In this document: in pieces, positions 46,464 to 57,479 of the stretch
Position numbering within the stretch: the first letter of the stretch is position 1
Layout of the letters: every line of letters starts with the position of its first letter
NCBI GenBank assembly: GCA_009103225.1
Contig: RHPI01002090.1
Coordinates: forward strand, 188,214 to 252,213
Length of the DNA: 64,000 nucleotides
From: Chlorokybus atmophyticus
Lineage: Eukaryota; Streptophyta; Chlorokybophyceae; Chlorokybales; Chlorokybaceae
Reading direction: 5' to 3'
Translations under genes and position numbers: made by a program
The notes under the pieces: model-generated
What the model saw: the letters and a program-made list of their open reading frames with translations, nothing else
Database searches by the model: none
What the model was told of the DNA's origin: nothing

Positions 46464-47933
46464 ATGGCGGCCCCCACCTCCACCTCCGCCCACTACCGCC
46501 AGCGCCCGCTGACGGACTTCACCACCAGGCCGCTCCACCAGGCCGGTGAGGGCTCTCAACCTGCTGCCGGCGAGACCACAACCAAGAAGACCAGAGGCAT
46601 CCTGGAGCAGCAACAGCAGCAGCAGCCTGTGGGAGGCAGCAGCATAGGAGTGGAGAGCGTGTCTGAAGAGGTCCTGCTGAAGATCATGCGGCTGGTGCTG
46701 GGCATCAAGGACGACGGCGAGGACACCGACGCGTTGTACGCCTGGACCCCGACAAGGACGAGGACGAGCCCAAGGAGTATGACCCCAACGCCCAACCAGC
46801 TATGCCAGCTACGATCCGTCAACCGCAGGTCAGTGAGCATTGCCATTGCTGAAGCCGTCCTCGCTGTTGTTTCTGCTGGTATTGTTGCCGTTGCTGTCGT
46901 TGTTTCTGTCGTTGTTGCTGTTGCTGTTATAGTTGTAATGTTAGAGTCGTTTCTGTTGTTGTTTTTGCTGCTGACGCTATGGGTGTTGGTATTGCTGTTG
47001 CTGGTTTCATGCTGCTGCTGCAATCGTGCATGCACAGTAACATACACCAAATAGGCAGCCACTGTACGGCAACCTCATTGGGTCAACTCTCCCCTTGTCT
47101 TGACAGGTGCCGGAAGTTAGCAGCTGGCATGGCCAAAGCAGAGCCCGTGCACAAACTCTTGCTATCTGCGGAGGCGTTGCAGAGCTGCCCGGCACTGCCC
47201 TCTGTCGTGATCTCCAGGCGCTTTATGTGGCAATCCCAACAAACACGCGAGCGTGCAATGCATACCTTAACTTAGTGGAGACCGTGCTCAAGTCTGCCAG
47301 AGACGCCGTGAAGGACATCACCATTGAGGAGGAGCACAGCTGGGCAAAGCCAGAGAGTCTCAGGCACGGGCCCGCCACGGCAACTAAGCTCCTCCGCTTG
47401 GTGGCAGCCATCTGCCTGAACCTTACGACTCTCAACATCAGCGGCATCGCCAAGGTCGCCGATGACGCCATCCTCGCCGTGGCTGAAAGTTGCCCCAACG
47501 TGGAGAACTTTATGTGCGGTGCCCCTCTCACCAACCTGGTCTTCGTCCAGCTGGTCACGTCCTGGACTGGTCTGACCTGGAGATGGCGGGCAAGTTCATG
47601 GCGGCAAGTCTTTAGTGGCTTTGGGCGTGCAGGGAGCTGAATGAGCTCATCTACCACAACACCGGCACGCCCGAGGCGGTCACGAGGAACATGAATGGAG
47701 GGATGATTATTGGGCCCATTCACAAGACCCTGAAGATCCTCATTCTGGCCAGTGGTACGAGCCCTGAGGGCGGCATCCCGCTGGTGTATGGGTGCCCTGA
47801 GCTCGAGCATCTTGAGTTCCATATTCCCAACCTTGAAGGGCAGCAGGAAAGGGAGTTCATGTGCAGGTTAGGCGGCCTCAAAAATGCTTGTGCAGAGCAA
47901 GGCGTGGCCTTTCACAAGACCTTTGTGTTCTAG
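46464..47933 (+). pseudogene. F-box/LRR-like protein, copy 2, broken
   Basis: Begins MAAPTSTSAHYRQRPLTDFT, then a Gln run and an F-box-like core (SVSEEVLLKIMRLVLGIK; QLCQLRSVNRR). An exon from 47107 reads CRKLAAGMAKAEPV, then must shift frame near 47200 to reach ARDAVKDITIEEEHS and IAKVADDAILAVAESCPNVE (LRR-like). A second break near 47600-47640 precedes NELIYHNTGTPEAVTR and the end at 47933. A one-base loss after DALY and a two-base loss later restore the frame in exon 1 relative to copy 1. The intron has the same GTT/GCT-rich character. TGTAA lies ~50 bp after the end. Confidence 0.7.
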
Positions 47934-48689
47934 TGGCATCGCTCTTTGCACAAATACTTGTTCAGTCCCTAACATTTTGTTTGAGATGTAATAACATGTG
48001 CTTTTAACTTTAAACCATGAGCTGTTCAATGGAAGCGCAAGGGTCAATGCGATGTCAAGGTGTGTTACCTTGCAACCTTGTCACGCAAGTGGCAGAAGCA
48101 ACCTTCAGCTGCGTCATTGCAGTGTGCACACCAGATGCGTACACAATCCGAGTGTGCACTGGCCTCATAAACGCACTCGTGTAGAGTTTGAAATTAGGGG
48201 CAGCAACTCAGGCTGCCTGACAACCTCAGCAGCTGCACAACACTCTGAGCAGTACTGCATCCATGAGCTGCAATGACAATTAACCCCATAGTTGACAGAC
48301 AAGTGCAAGCCCTTGCAACTCCTGACTGTCTGCGCATGCCAACTGTATAGGTGGGAAGCAAAGCATGCCTTAACACGGACTGTGCTGTGAGTACCAGGTG
48401 AGTGGTGGCGCAGTTGCCGTTGGGCTATGCCAGCCGTTGCTGGCAAACCAACACAACCACTCAATGCAGGTCCAGCAACCCAATGTGTGTCTGCAAAGCA
48501 GTCAACAAGCAAGCACATGTCAGCGACTTGACATGGTTCAAGCAAGCATGAGAGGGTTTGATACCAAAACCAGCTAGAACGTAAGCACTGTGAAGGTCGT
48601 GCAGCAAGCGCCAATGCTCAACAACCGCGTGTACATACATAAAGCAACCACCAGGTGTAGGGAAAAACGCGTGGACAGCGAGCGCTGTC
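47934..48689. other. Intergenic, no gene seen
   Basis: The first part aligns loosely with 41243-41560 as the flank of the F-box duplication. No gene is supported in the rest. Confidence 0.4.
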
Positions 48690-51479
48690 TCAAAGGTGTT
48701 CAAGCTCATGCACAGGCGTGTGCGGCTCGCTATCGTCCGCCTCTCGCACAGGCGTGGGGTGCGGCCGTTGCCAAACCTTGGCTTGCCCGCCTTGGCACGC
48801 AGTGATAATGGAATCAGGCGTGAAAACAACCGCCGACAAAGGCTCTTGATGCACCTGCAACCGACAAAAAGTCAGACAGTTCCAGTAACACCACGTGAAA
48901 GCCAGCTCTACTGCTGCAGGCTTCATCAATCCTGTATGCGTTCATGCGCGGGCCACACGAGCCATAAGCATTGCAGAAAGCAGCGCATGCCACATGTAGC
49001 AAGGTGTCTTGTTGTTCGGTACCTGATGGGCCATGACGGGCGCTATTCGGGGGACATCCCTTCGCAACACGGGGGGCGCTATTGGGGACAGTGCTGCGGC
49101 AGAGGCAGAGCTGTCTGTATTGGTCGATGCAACCTTCTGCGATATGGACAGATTGCGCGGCTGCGCCTTGTCTGAGGGAGATGGATCTAGTGGAGCGGTG
49201 GAATCTTTTATGGGGGAAGGTTGCAAGCGCCGCGGCAAGACAACGGTGTCCGGGGAAAAGTCCCACAACAGCAACTGTGTATCCTGCAGCACGCACATCA
49301 GACGGTATTAGTCACATTAGATATCTCGGCCTGTGTTCATGTCAGGCACATGACGTACTTCTATTCCATAGCAGTGTTACCTGGCCAACAGAGCCAAAAC
49401 GATATGTTTCTGGCGGGTCGGCGCCTGCTGCTGGTGACGGGGCGGTCCACCATGGGTCAAAGGCAACAGCACTAACCTGTAACCACCGATCCAAACAATA
49501 TATTATACTTATAATCAAAGAAACCTCTTAGCCAACTTTGCTGGAAACAACATAACAACGGCATCCAGCATCCATCTCTCTTCTTACCCAGGAGTTATGG
49601 CCTTCTGCCCACGCGACAACTGCTCGGTCTTGCAGGCTCCACACGCTGACCAGATCATCTTCACCCCCAGTAAAGATGTACTGCCCGTCAGAACTGCAAT
49701 CAAGCTACATAAGCCTTTTGGATGACGGCAACGGCTTCTCGCTGTTATGTGCAATGCATACAGCCGGGAGATATTGGACAACAAGTCTTGAAACCAAATA
49801 CCTCCAGGCACAACATAGAAGAGCGCCATAATAACTCTTGAAGCCCGTCAGTAGAAAGCCCCTGCTATACTCAAAGACGCGTAGATACCCTGCATGCATC
49901 CCACATCAATGAGCGCTATGAGCCCTATGTCTGCAACAGGTTATGAAACATGTTGTGCGTCAATGCCACTCACCATCCCTGCCAACAGTTGCGAGCATGC
50001 TGCCGTCGTATGAGAACGCAATCTCATTGATGGGACTTGACGACACGTGCCATCTCATCAAAGGATTACTCTGCGCACGCACACGTGTCATTGGTCCTCC
50101 TTGCTGATCATGCGAAAGGTGTACAAAGCACAACAATGCTGGTTGTTACATCGTCTGGCCTGCCAATGCAGCCGACAACTCTAAGTACTGTTACCTTACT
50201 CGACTTGGCATACGATACAACCGCTGAGGGGTTGTCTTTGCTTGGCTGGAACACCACATCGCTACTCCCGTCTTTATTCTACCACACGCGCAACACGTGA
50301 GCAAAAGTATAATGCAGCGACGCAGATGCAAAGGCAACTCTAGTTGCACGGCAGCTACCTTGTCATAAATGTAAATGTACCCATCTGCATGAGCCGCAGC
50401 AAAGTGCCCATCCGACTTGGGGACCCATGCTAAAGATACGCAACGCCTGCAAGCGTAACATGTGAGGCAGCACCCATGCATGCGAGGCACGTGTTCAAGC
50501 AGCTATGAGAAGTATCACATGCAGCACACATAGTCATCGCTCACGTGGCATTGATGCTGCCATCTCTGTTAAAGTATGAGATGCCATTCAGCTTCTTGGC
50601 GTTCTCCTTCAACTGCTGCCGTAAAGACACGCACACAACTGCAGCATCACAAGAGCTCTGTTGATGTCTCAACCTCCCAAACTGCCAACATTGACTGCAA
50701 GCTAATTATGCTATGCTACACAAAATTGATAGTACCTTCCCCATAGGCAAACCCGATGATAAGGTCCTGGTCGTCTGTGCCAGAATTGTTGTAAGCATGG
50801 CACGTGGGTACGCTATTGGTTAGGTGAAAATGCTTTACTGGATCCTGCATCAACCAGTTTCCGCTCAGTTGCAACAACAAGAATTGATTTTGGAGACAAC
50901 AAGCTGGTTGCGGAAGTACAATAGTTGAAGTGCTCTCCAAAACACAATCCGGGTACCTACCCTATCTGGTTTGTTGAAATCGCAAATGAGGAAAGAATCC
51001 CCAACGTTGAAGATTATGTACGTCTCGTCTGCTGCACCATTCTTGCCTTTCAGCCGCGCTAGCGACACCTGCATGTGGTTTGTGTCACTGCACGGCTGGA
51101 TGAGGTTTGCAACATATGCGTATTACACATCACAACCACGAGCCTCAACCACTCGCTGCCTACACCAATGCGGGTTTGCATGTGATTGCGCATGCAACTA
51201 CTGTCCTCGGTAAAGCTTACTACTACGCGACGCATTTGTGTGAGCTGAAAAACAGCTGAAACAGGTGGGTATGACAGAGTCACGCTCGTGCACAGCCAAT
51301 TAACAGTCGTTTCTGCTGAATGTTTCATCCGATAGGCTGCAGCGTCCTTCTCTCCGACAACCAACCTTGGTAGTTCGTTGAGGGTTGTGGTTGAGGATGC
51401 CGCTGGGGTGCATCTTTTCCATGACCAGGCGATGACGCCCCTCGGGCGTCTTAAACTGCGTGCGCACCTCCTTGGCCAT
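48690..51479 (-). CDS. WDR20-like: WD40 protein of the WDR20/CreC type
   Basis: WDR20 is the beta-propeller partner that activates USP12/USP46-type deubiquitinases; fungal CreC does the same for CreB. At least twelve exons run from MAKEVRTQFKTPEGRHRLVM (ATG 51479) to VHELEHL and a stop at 48690-48692. Blades show YIIFNVGDSFLICDF, LIIGFAYGE, LNGISYFNRDG, CVSLAWVPKSDGHFAAAHAD, NPLMRWHVSSSPINEIAFSY, YLRVFEYSRGFLLTGFKSYY, YIFTGGEDDLVSVWSLQDR, VSAVAFDPWW, TYRFGSVGQDTQLLLWDF, then a Ser/Ala/Pro linker and VPRIAPVMAH leading to LSAVVFTPDSIITACQGGQA. The GGEDDLVSVWS and YRFGSVGQDTQL blocks are diagnostic of this family. The linker is shorter than in human WDR20. Confidence 0.92.
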
Positions 51480-51647
51480 GCTGTGCGATGGCTGTATTGC
51501 TGTGGCAAAAAAGGCGAGCCGCCTCCTTCAAACTATATGTACAGCACGCTAACCGCTCCTGAGCAGCTAACACATGTAGAGGCTGACTGACTGTGGTACT
51601 GTGTGTTTTTCTTCCAACTATAGGAAACCAAAACTCAGTCTGTGGGG

Positions 51648-51681
<34 letters not shown>

Positions 51682-52586
51682 CTCACTCAGCACATCATGA
51701 CTGGCGCCTGCATGCCTCCTCCCATAGCGGCCTGAACCACAAGATCGACCATACCCGCACCATCAACGCCTCCGCCTGTCCAACGCGCTGTAAACAGCAT
51801 GACGCTGGTGCCTCTAAGCTCAGTTAGGCTGAGCTGAGCTGTCAACTCATTGACTGTAACTAACTCCGACCACTGGTGGTAGCTGCCTATAGACCTGCAT
51901 GCAAAGCAGGACGTCGCTTTGACCCTCTCCGTCACTTGTCTAAGCAGACTTCCGGGGTTTGAATAGTGTCCTACTGCGGGCGGGCGGGCAGGGTGGATCA
52001 CCCTGCTCAACCCACCTGTTTCGAAGCGCCGCTCCGCTCCCCAATCAGGCCTCCTCCTCTTGTCCACTTGGACAACACTCTTTGTTGTTGAAAGCAGCTG
52101 CTCGCCACAGGCTGCCACACTCGCACCCCGACACCACAGTCCCTGTCGCCGCCGCCGCCGCCGCCGCCGCCGCCTCGTCCTCGTCCCGCTTCTTCTCCGT
52201 GTCGTTATGCACATGCGGAACGCAAGATAGATTCCAGTCGGATTGAAAACCGGTTTGGCAGAGCGCTAAGGAGGGGAAACGCGATCCGGGTCGGTGCTAC
52301 TGCTGCTGCTGCTGCTTCGCTCTCTCACTCTCCCCAACAACCACGTGAGCCGACCGGAGCAGCAGCGCCCAGCAGGCCTGGCAGCGCCCCGTCCCGGGCC
52401 AACCAGGCCAGGCACTCGTGGCGACTGAGGGTGGGGAGCGTATACGCAGCTCAGGTAACTGCAAACTGAGTCCAGGCCGGCTGCTTGGGACGGAGCAGGC
52501 CAGGCCTGGCCCAGATCTGTGATCCGCTAGTCGCCAGGCCAGGCAAGCTGGGTCGGGCGTGGCCAACACACGCTTGGGCTGGCGAG
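51480..52586. promoter_or_regulatory. Divergent intergenic region (WDR20-like / GT29)
   Basis: Between divergent genes. It contains a CT dinucleotide run at 51649-51676 (possible GAGA-type element) and a GCC triplet run at 52150-52173. No separate gene is supported. Confidence 0.4.
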
Positions 52587-55500
52587 ATGATGAAGCGGGG
52601 TTCTAGGGGGAGGGGAGCCAAGGGCGGAGGAGGAGGAGGCGGCGGCAGCGGCGGCGGTGGGGGGTTGCTGGGGACGTCCTCATCGTCGACAAAGTCGGCA
52701 TCCTTGTCAATCTCCCGCTCGTTCATCCGCTACCTCCTCCTCGCCGTCGCCGCCTGCAGCTTCATCACCACGTTCGTCCTACTCAAACCGAGCACACTAT
52801 GTGAGAGAGCGGGACAGACCATGATTGTTGTTGTTGTTGCTGTTGTCGTTGTTGTTGTTGATGATAATTCCACTTTCAGATGATGTTGGCGCGAACAAGG
52901 AGTACTTCTCTTCGTCTGTGCTGGGTGACTTTGGGCAGGGCGGGGTGGAGAGCGCCGGGGCACGGGACGTGGCTTCCATTGAAGAAGGTGAGAGAAGTAT
53001 GGCAGGTTGCATGCAGCGTGTGAGCGTGCATCTCTCGTACAAGAGTGAGAGTATTGTGTCTACGACATTGGGAGTGAGCATGCCTCCGCAGTCAGTTTGC
53101 GCCGCGTGATGTCGGCGAACTGGTCGATGCAGATTTCATGTGCACATTGCAGCGTAGGTCGTGCTGACCTGTGCGCGGCGCAGAGTGCATGTGTGTCGCA
53201 TGCATTTGCATCGCGTTAGCTTGGTTGTGACGCAAGCTTTACAGATTTGTCTAGTGCACATTGTTTGAAAGTTTGCTGCTTGACTTGACCACAGAAAGCA
53301 AACGTCATTAGTTTCCCCTCCTACGCATGTGACATTACCACCTGCGACTTGTGTGTTGTGTCTCAGTCATGGTGCAGGTTTCTTGCCATCATCGTTGTTA
53401 TCTCTATGGCAATTGTTCTACACTCGCACGGTGACACTACACTCATGCCAAAGAGATGATCCCCTCATCCTCATTTCCCCAAATCTTCCCCTCCCAGATG
53501 ACACGGACTCCTTCCTTTCCATCCCCGAAGTCACCACGATCGCCCCGTTTCACTCCCCGGCCGCGGGCGGCGACCAGATCGTCATCCACGGGCACAACCT
53601 CAGGAGCAGGACGGGGGAGGCGACGGTGACGGCGGCGGTCGGGAAAAGGAACTGCACGGAAACGAGGTGGGGGGGACTGCGGTGGGTGATGTGAGGGAGA
53701 GTGTGTGACTGTGGCTGTGTGGGCTGAGGTGTGACGGTGCACAGGCTCACTCATGCATGTGTGAGCGTGTGTACGTATGCGCGGTTGTTGCATGCAGAGT
53801 CATACGCATTTCAAGTGCGCGCACTCTCATGTACGTCAGCGCACGTACACGTGCTCACATGCACACGCACACGCATACATTCCAGTCCATTCAAATCTCC
53901 CCTGTCCCACCCTGACCCATCCCTCCTGCCTCCCTCCCTCCCTCCCTCCCAGTCCCTCCCCCTCCGACCCCCGCGCCCTCCTGTGCATCGTCCCCCCCGG
54001 CCTCGGCACCAAGCTCAGCGTCACCGTCACCGTGTCCCACGGGGACGGAACTCTCGTGACCAGCAAAGGAAACACGCTGTTCTCTTACGACGGTGAGTCA
54101 ACTAGAGTGTGGGTGGGTGGGGGTGGTTTTTTTGAGGTTGGCTCCTCGCAGGTCCTGAGGTGGTCGCGGTAAAGCCTGATAGGGCTCCCACTTCTGGTGG
54201 AGTGGTTGTGACGGTTGGCGGGCGCAATTTTGGGCCGGCGGGGGACCCGACCCCAGTTGAAGTGCTCATCGGCAGCACGCCGTGCCAAGTGAGTGGGTGA
54301 CACACAACTAGAGCAGGCTATTGCAACCAATTGACACATGCCCTCACGTGTGCATCAACTCAGTTGCTGTGTCCTTTGAGCAGAATCCGGAGCGGGTATC
54401 GGACTCGTCTATCAATTGCCTGCTCCCGCCTGGCACCGAGGATCCGGCGGGGAAGGTGGTGTCGGTGTATGTTGGGTCCATGGCTTCCAACGAGAAGAAT
54501 GTTATATTCCGATACTACCTCACGCCAGGTGTGCAACCTGGAGTATACACCAGTGTTGCACTTACCTTCTTGAAACTTCTCGACTAATACTAACCTATAC
54601 ACCAAAGACACTCACACGAGTGCAAAAACAGGCGTTCTTGCGTGTGTATGTGCGCGCGTGCACACATGCTCTCAGCCAGACTCTCACACACGTGTTCAGC
54701 GGAGAGGCTCGCGAGGGAAGCGGAGGGGTTGCTGGACGGTCTGACGGTGCTCGTCGGCGGCAGCGGTGTGGCGGTCGCCTCCCACGCGGGGCTGTACCGC
54801 GCACGAGACCACCCCTTTGAAGCAGTCCACAGGGACCTGTTCACAGGACGCACACACTTGTACAGGTGGGTTGGGCGTCTGCAAGCGCATGCGCGTGCGT
54901 GCATTGCACTCACACACATACATGCGCATGCACACACGCACATACACGCACACATACATTGTGAATGAGTGCTCACACGCGTGCTTCTGTGCGAATGTGC
55001 GCGTGCGCGCGCGCGTGCGTGTGCATGTACGTGTGCGTGTGCGTGTGCACATATGCGTGTGGTGCACATGCTCGTGGTACCCCTTTTTCCCAGTGTTGCA
55101 CCGGACGTCTTGTCCGCCCTTCCCCCTCAAGACCCTCTCCCCCTCCACCGTTCCCACTCCCGTTGCGCCGTGGTCGCCAACTCCCGTTCGCTTCTGACGT
55201 CCTCCCACGGCGCCGACATCGACCGCGCGGACGTCGTGGTGCGGCTCAACAACGCGCCCACCGAGGGGTACGAGAGACACGTTGGGACGAAGACCACGTA
55301 CAGGATGGGGCAGACGAGGCTGCTGAGGAGCATGTGGATGAAGGTGGGGAGGGGTGTGTGTGTGTAGATGCGCGCGCGCACGTGCGTGCATGCATGCATG
55401 CATGCATGCACAAAAGCGTGTGAGTGCGTACGTGCGTGCGTGTGTGTTGTTGCATTATTGTTGCTATGGTCTCGATGCCGTTGTACAGCTAAACTCACTC

Positions 55501-56852
55501 TCTCACTTTGTTCTTGTTGCATGTTTCCCAGACTCCTGCTGACAAAGGCAAGCTGTGGCGTCCCACACCAGGCACTGCCCTTGTCATATGGAGCGAATAT
55601 GCACAGGTGCCTACCGTGCGCATCGTTGATGTTGTGGACACAACTTATTGTGACTTTGTACCAAGCTGTTTTGTGGTGCAGGACTTTTATGTACAGCTGC
55701 AGCGCGCGTTCCAGACCGTGCCGATGATCTACCTGTCGCGCGCGTTCGTGGGCAACATGCGCACGCTCTACTCTGAGCTGTCGAGAAGGTTCAGGGAGCT
55801 TGGCATAAAGCGCAATACGCCCGGCCTTGCACGCAAAAGTGAGCATAGCTTTTCCTCTTCTCGTGCGCGAGAGTGTGCGTGCATGTGCACATGCGTGTGC
55901 ATGCACAGGTGCATGTGAATGCTCTCGTTGTCTGCATGCGCGTGTATACAGACTGCGTGTGAGCATGCATATGGATGCGCAACTTGTCACTCGCATGTGC
56001 GCGTGCACGCATGCAGATACATGCGCACGTGTACGTGCGCATGTATCTGCATGCGTGCACGGGCATGTGTATATGTGAGCGCGTGTACCATGGTCAAGTT
56101 GTCAATTTGGGTTAGCATCACTCACAGGTGCTGAGACTGCTGCTTCCACTGCAACGCGTCGTCTCACCGAGGACATCGAGCTCGATTCTCTCTGGGCCGA
56201 GGAGGCCGCCAAGTCCGGCGCCCGCTTCGTCAAGAGCAGCAGCAGCGTGGTGGAGCCGACGAGCGCGGGGGAACCCTTCCCGGAGTTCTACGCCGTCATG
56301 TTTGCCGCGCAGCTGTGCCGGACTGTGGATCTGTACGGGTTCAGACCTTTCTTCTCGAATGATGCTGATGAAGAGGAGGTAGGAGTAACTTCTGGGGGTG
56401 CCAACAATGACAACATCAACAACAATGGCACGGTTGGGGAGGGTGCATCCTCGCGTGTCCTCTTGCAAGATGATGCTGTTGTGGAAGGAGGAGAGGCTGT
56501 CGAGGATGCGGGCAATGAAGACGATGCCGATATACTGGATGCAGAGGACAACAACCACAACAACAATGAGGAAGAAGACAACGACGGCGCTGTGGGTGAA
56601 GCAGTCACTGAGGCTGTTGTGGATGTTACAGAGGGTGAGGTTGCCGGCGTGGGTGTTCAGGGTGCCAATACCGTTGAGAAAGAGGTTGAGAATGAAGATG
56701 AGCCCTACTTTGAGGCGAGCAACGGCGCGGGGATTTATGTGGATGCTAGGGAAAGGTCGAGGACAGATCAGTTGCGTGATGAAGGCATCGATTACGATGC
56801 CGCCATCATGCAGCTGTTGGCCATGAAGGGCTTCATCACTATCACATTATAA
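52587..56852 (+). CDS. Sialyltransferase-like GT29 enzyme with IPT/TIG domains
   Basis: A type II membrane protein: short basic Gly-rich N-terminus, membrane anchor YLLLAVAACSFITTFVLL (~52730-52785), stem, then two IPT/TIG immunoglobulin-like domains (IPEVTTIAPFHSPAAGGDQI...GHNL, 53500-54095; VVAVKPDRAPTSGGVVVTVG...NFG, 54150-54530). The catalytic part follows. Sialylmotif L is CAVVANSRSLLTSSHGADID then VVVRLNNAPTEGYERHVGTK (55165-55285). Motif S is EFYAVMFAAQLCRTVDLYGF (~56285-56343), with the cysteine that pairs with motif L. PYFE and a terminal helix (AAIMQLLAMKGFITI) match motif III/VS positions. An acidic Asn/Glu/Asp-rich insert of about 110 residues lies between motif S and PYFE. The usual P-S/T-T-G before motif S is absent. 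Golgi location is inferred. The true donor and acceptor sugars are unknown, since green algae are not known to make sialic acid. Confidence 0.85.
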
Positions 56853-57479
56853 CAGAGCGGAGGTGTTTATCATATGCCATGCTACGTTGTTTCCGCATTG
56901 CACAAAACGGCATTACGTGCAAAGAGTTCATGCGTGTCATTGTATTTGGTTATGATGCAAGACATTGTAAGACAAAACACGTCCTGCAGTCTGCTGATGC
57001 CTACCACCATATGCCCCACACACCCCGCACAACACACATGCACCGCATTGCATACTTTGTACACGCCGCATCACACATCTGTACATCGGCTGTGTCAGAC
57101 AAACAATCGGGCGTCCGTATCAACACCAATGCTGCCGAGACAAGCCACATCACACCACTGCAGTTGCCGTCAACCAGCAGTTGCGTAATGACTCGAAAGG
57201 ACCATTACACAATGACCATCAGTTTTTGGAGTGCAAACATTGACACAAAGATATGAAGCTGACCAGTTGTTGATGCTCCGCTGCCTGAGACACAGCGTTT
57301 ATGATGCTCATTGCTCAGTTCAGCTTGCTCACCACATCACCACAGCAGTCCACAGCAGCAAGCAGGAAAGTAACTTCCGCTCAACTGTACAGGTCACAAG
57401 GTCTTGAGGGTCTATGTGTTACACGCGCAGACTCGCTGGGGATGGGCCCTGATGCGCTTGTTGGCTGTTTCGTTGGTCA
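56853..57479. terminator. Convergent 3' region with TGTAA motifs
   Basis: TGTAA at 56966-56970 lies ~115 bp after the GT29 stop. TTACA at 57419-57423 (minus-strand TGTAA) lies ~57 bp after the carboxypeptidase stop. No gene is seen between. Confidence 0.5.

Noticed and set aside
54590-55460. Cys/His/Thr-rich frames on both strands in the GT29 gene
   Set aside because: They are readings of TG/CA and GCATGC repeats inside introns and have no protein-like composition.
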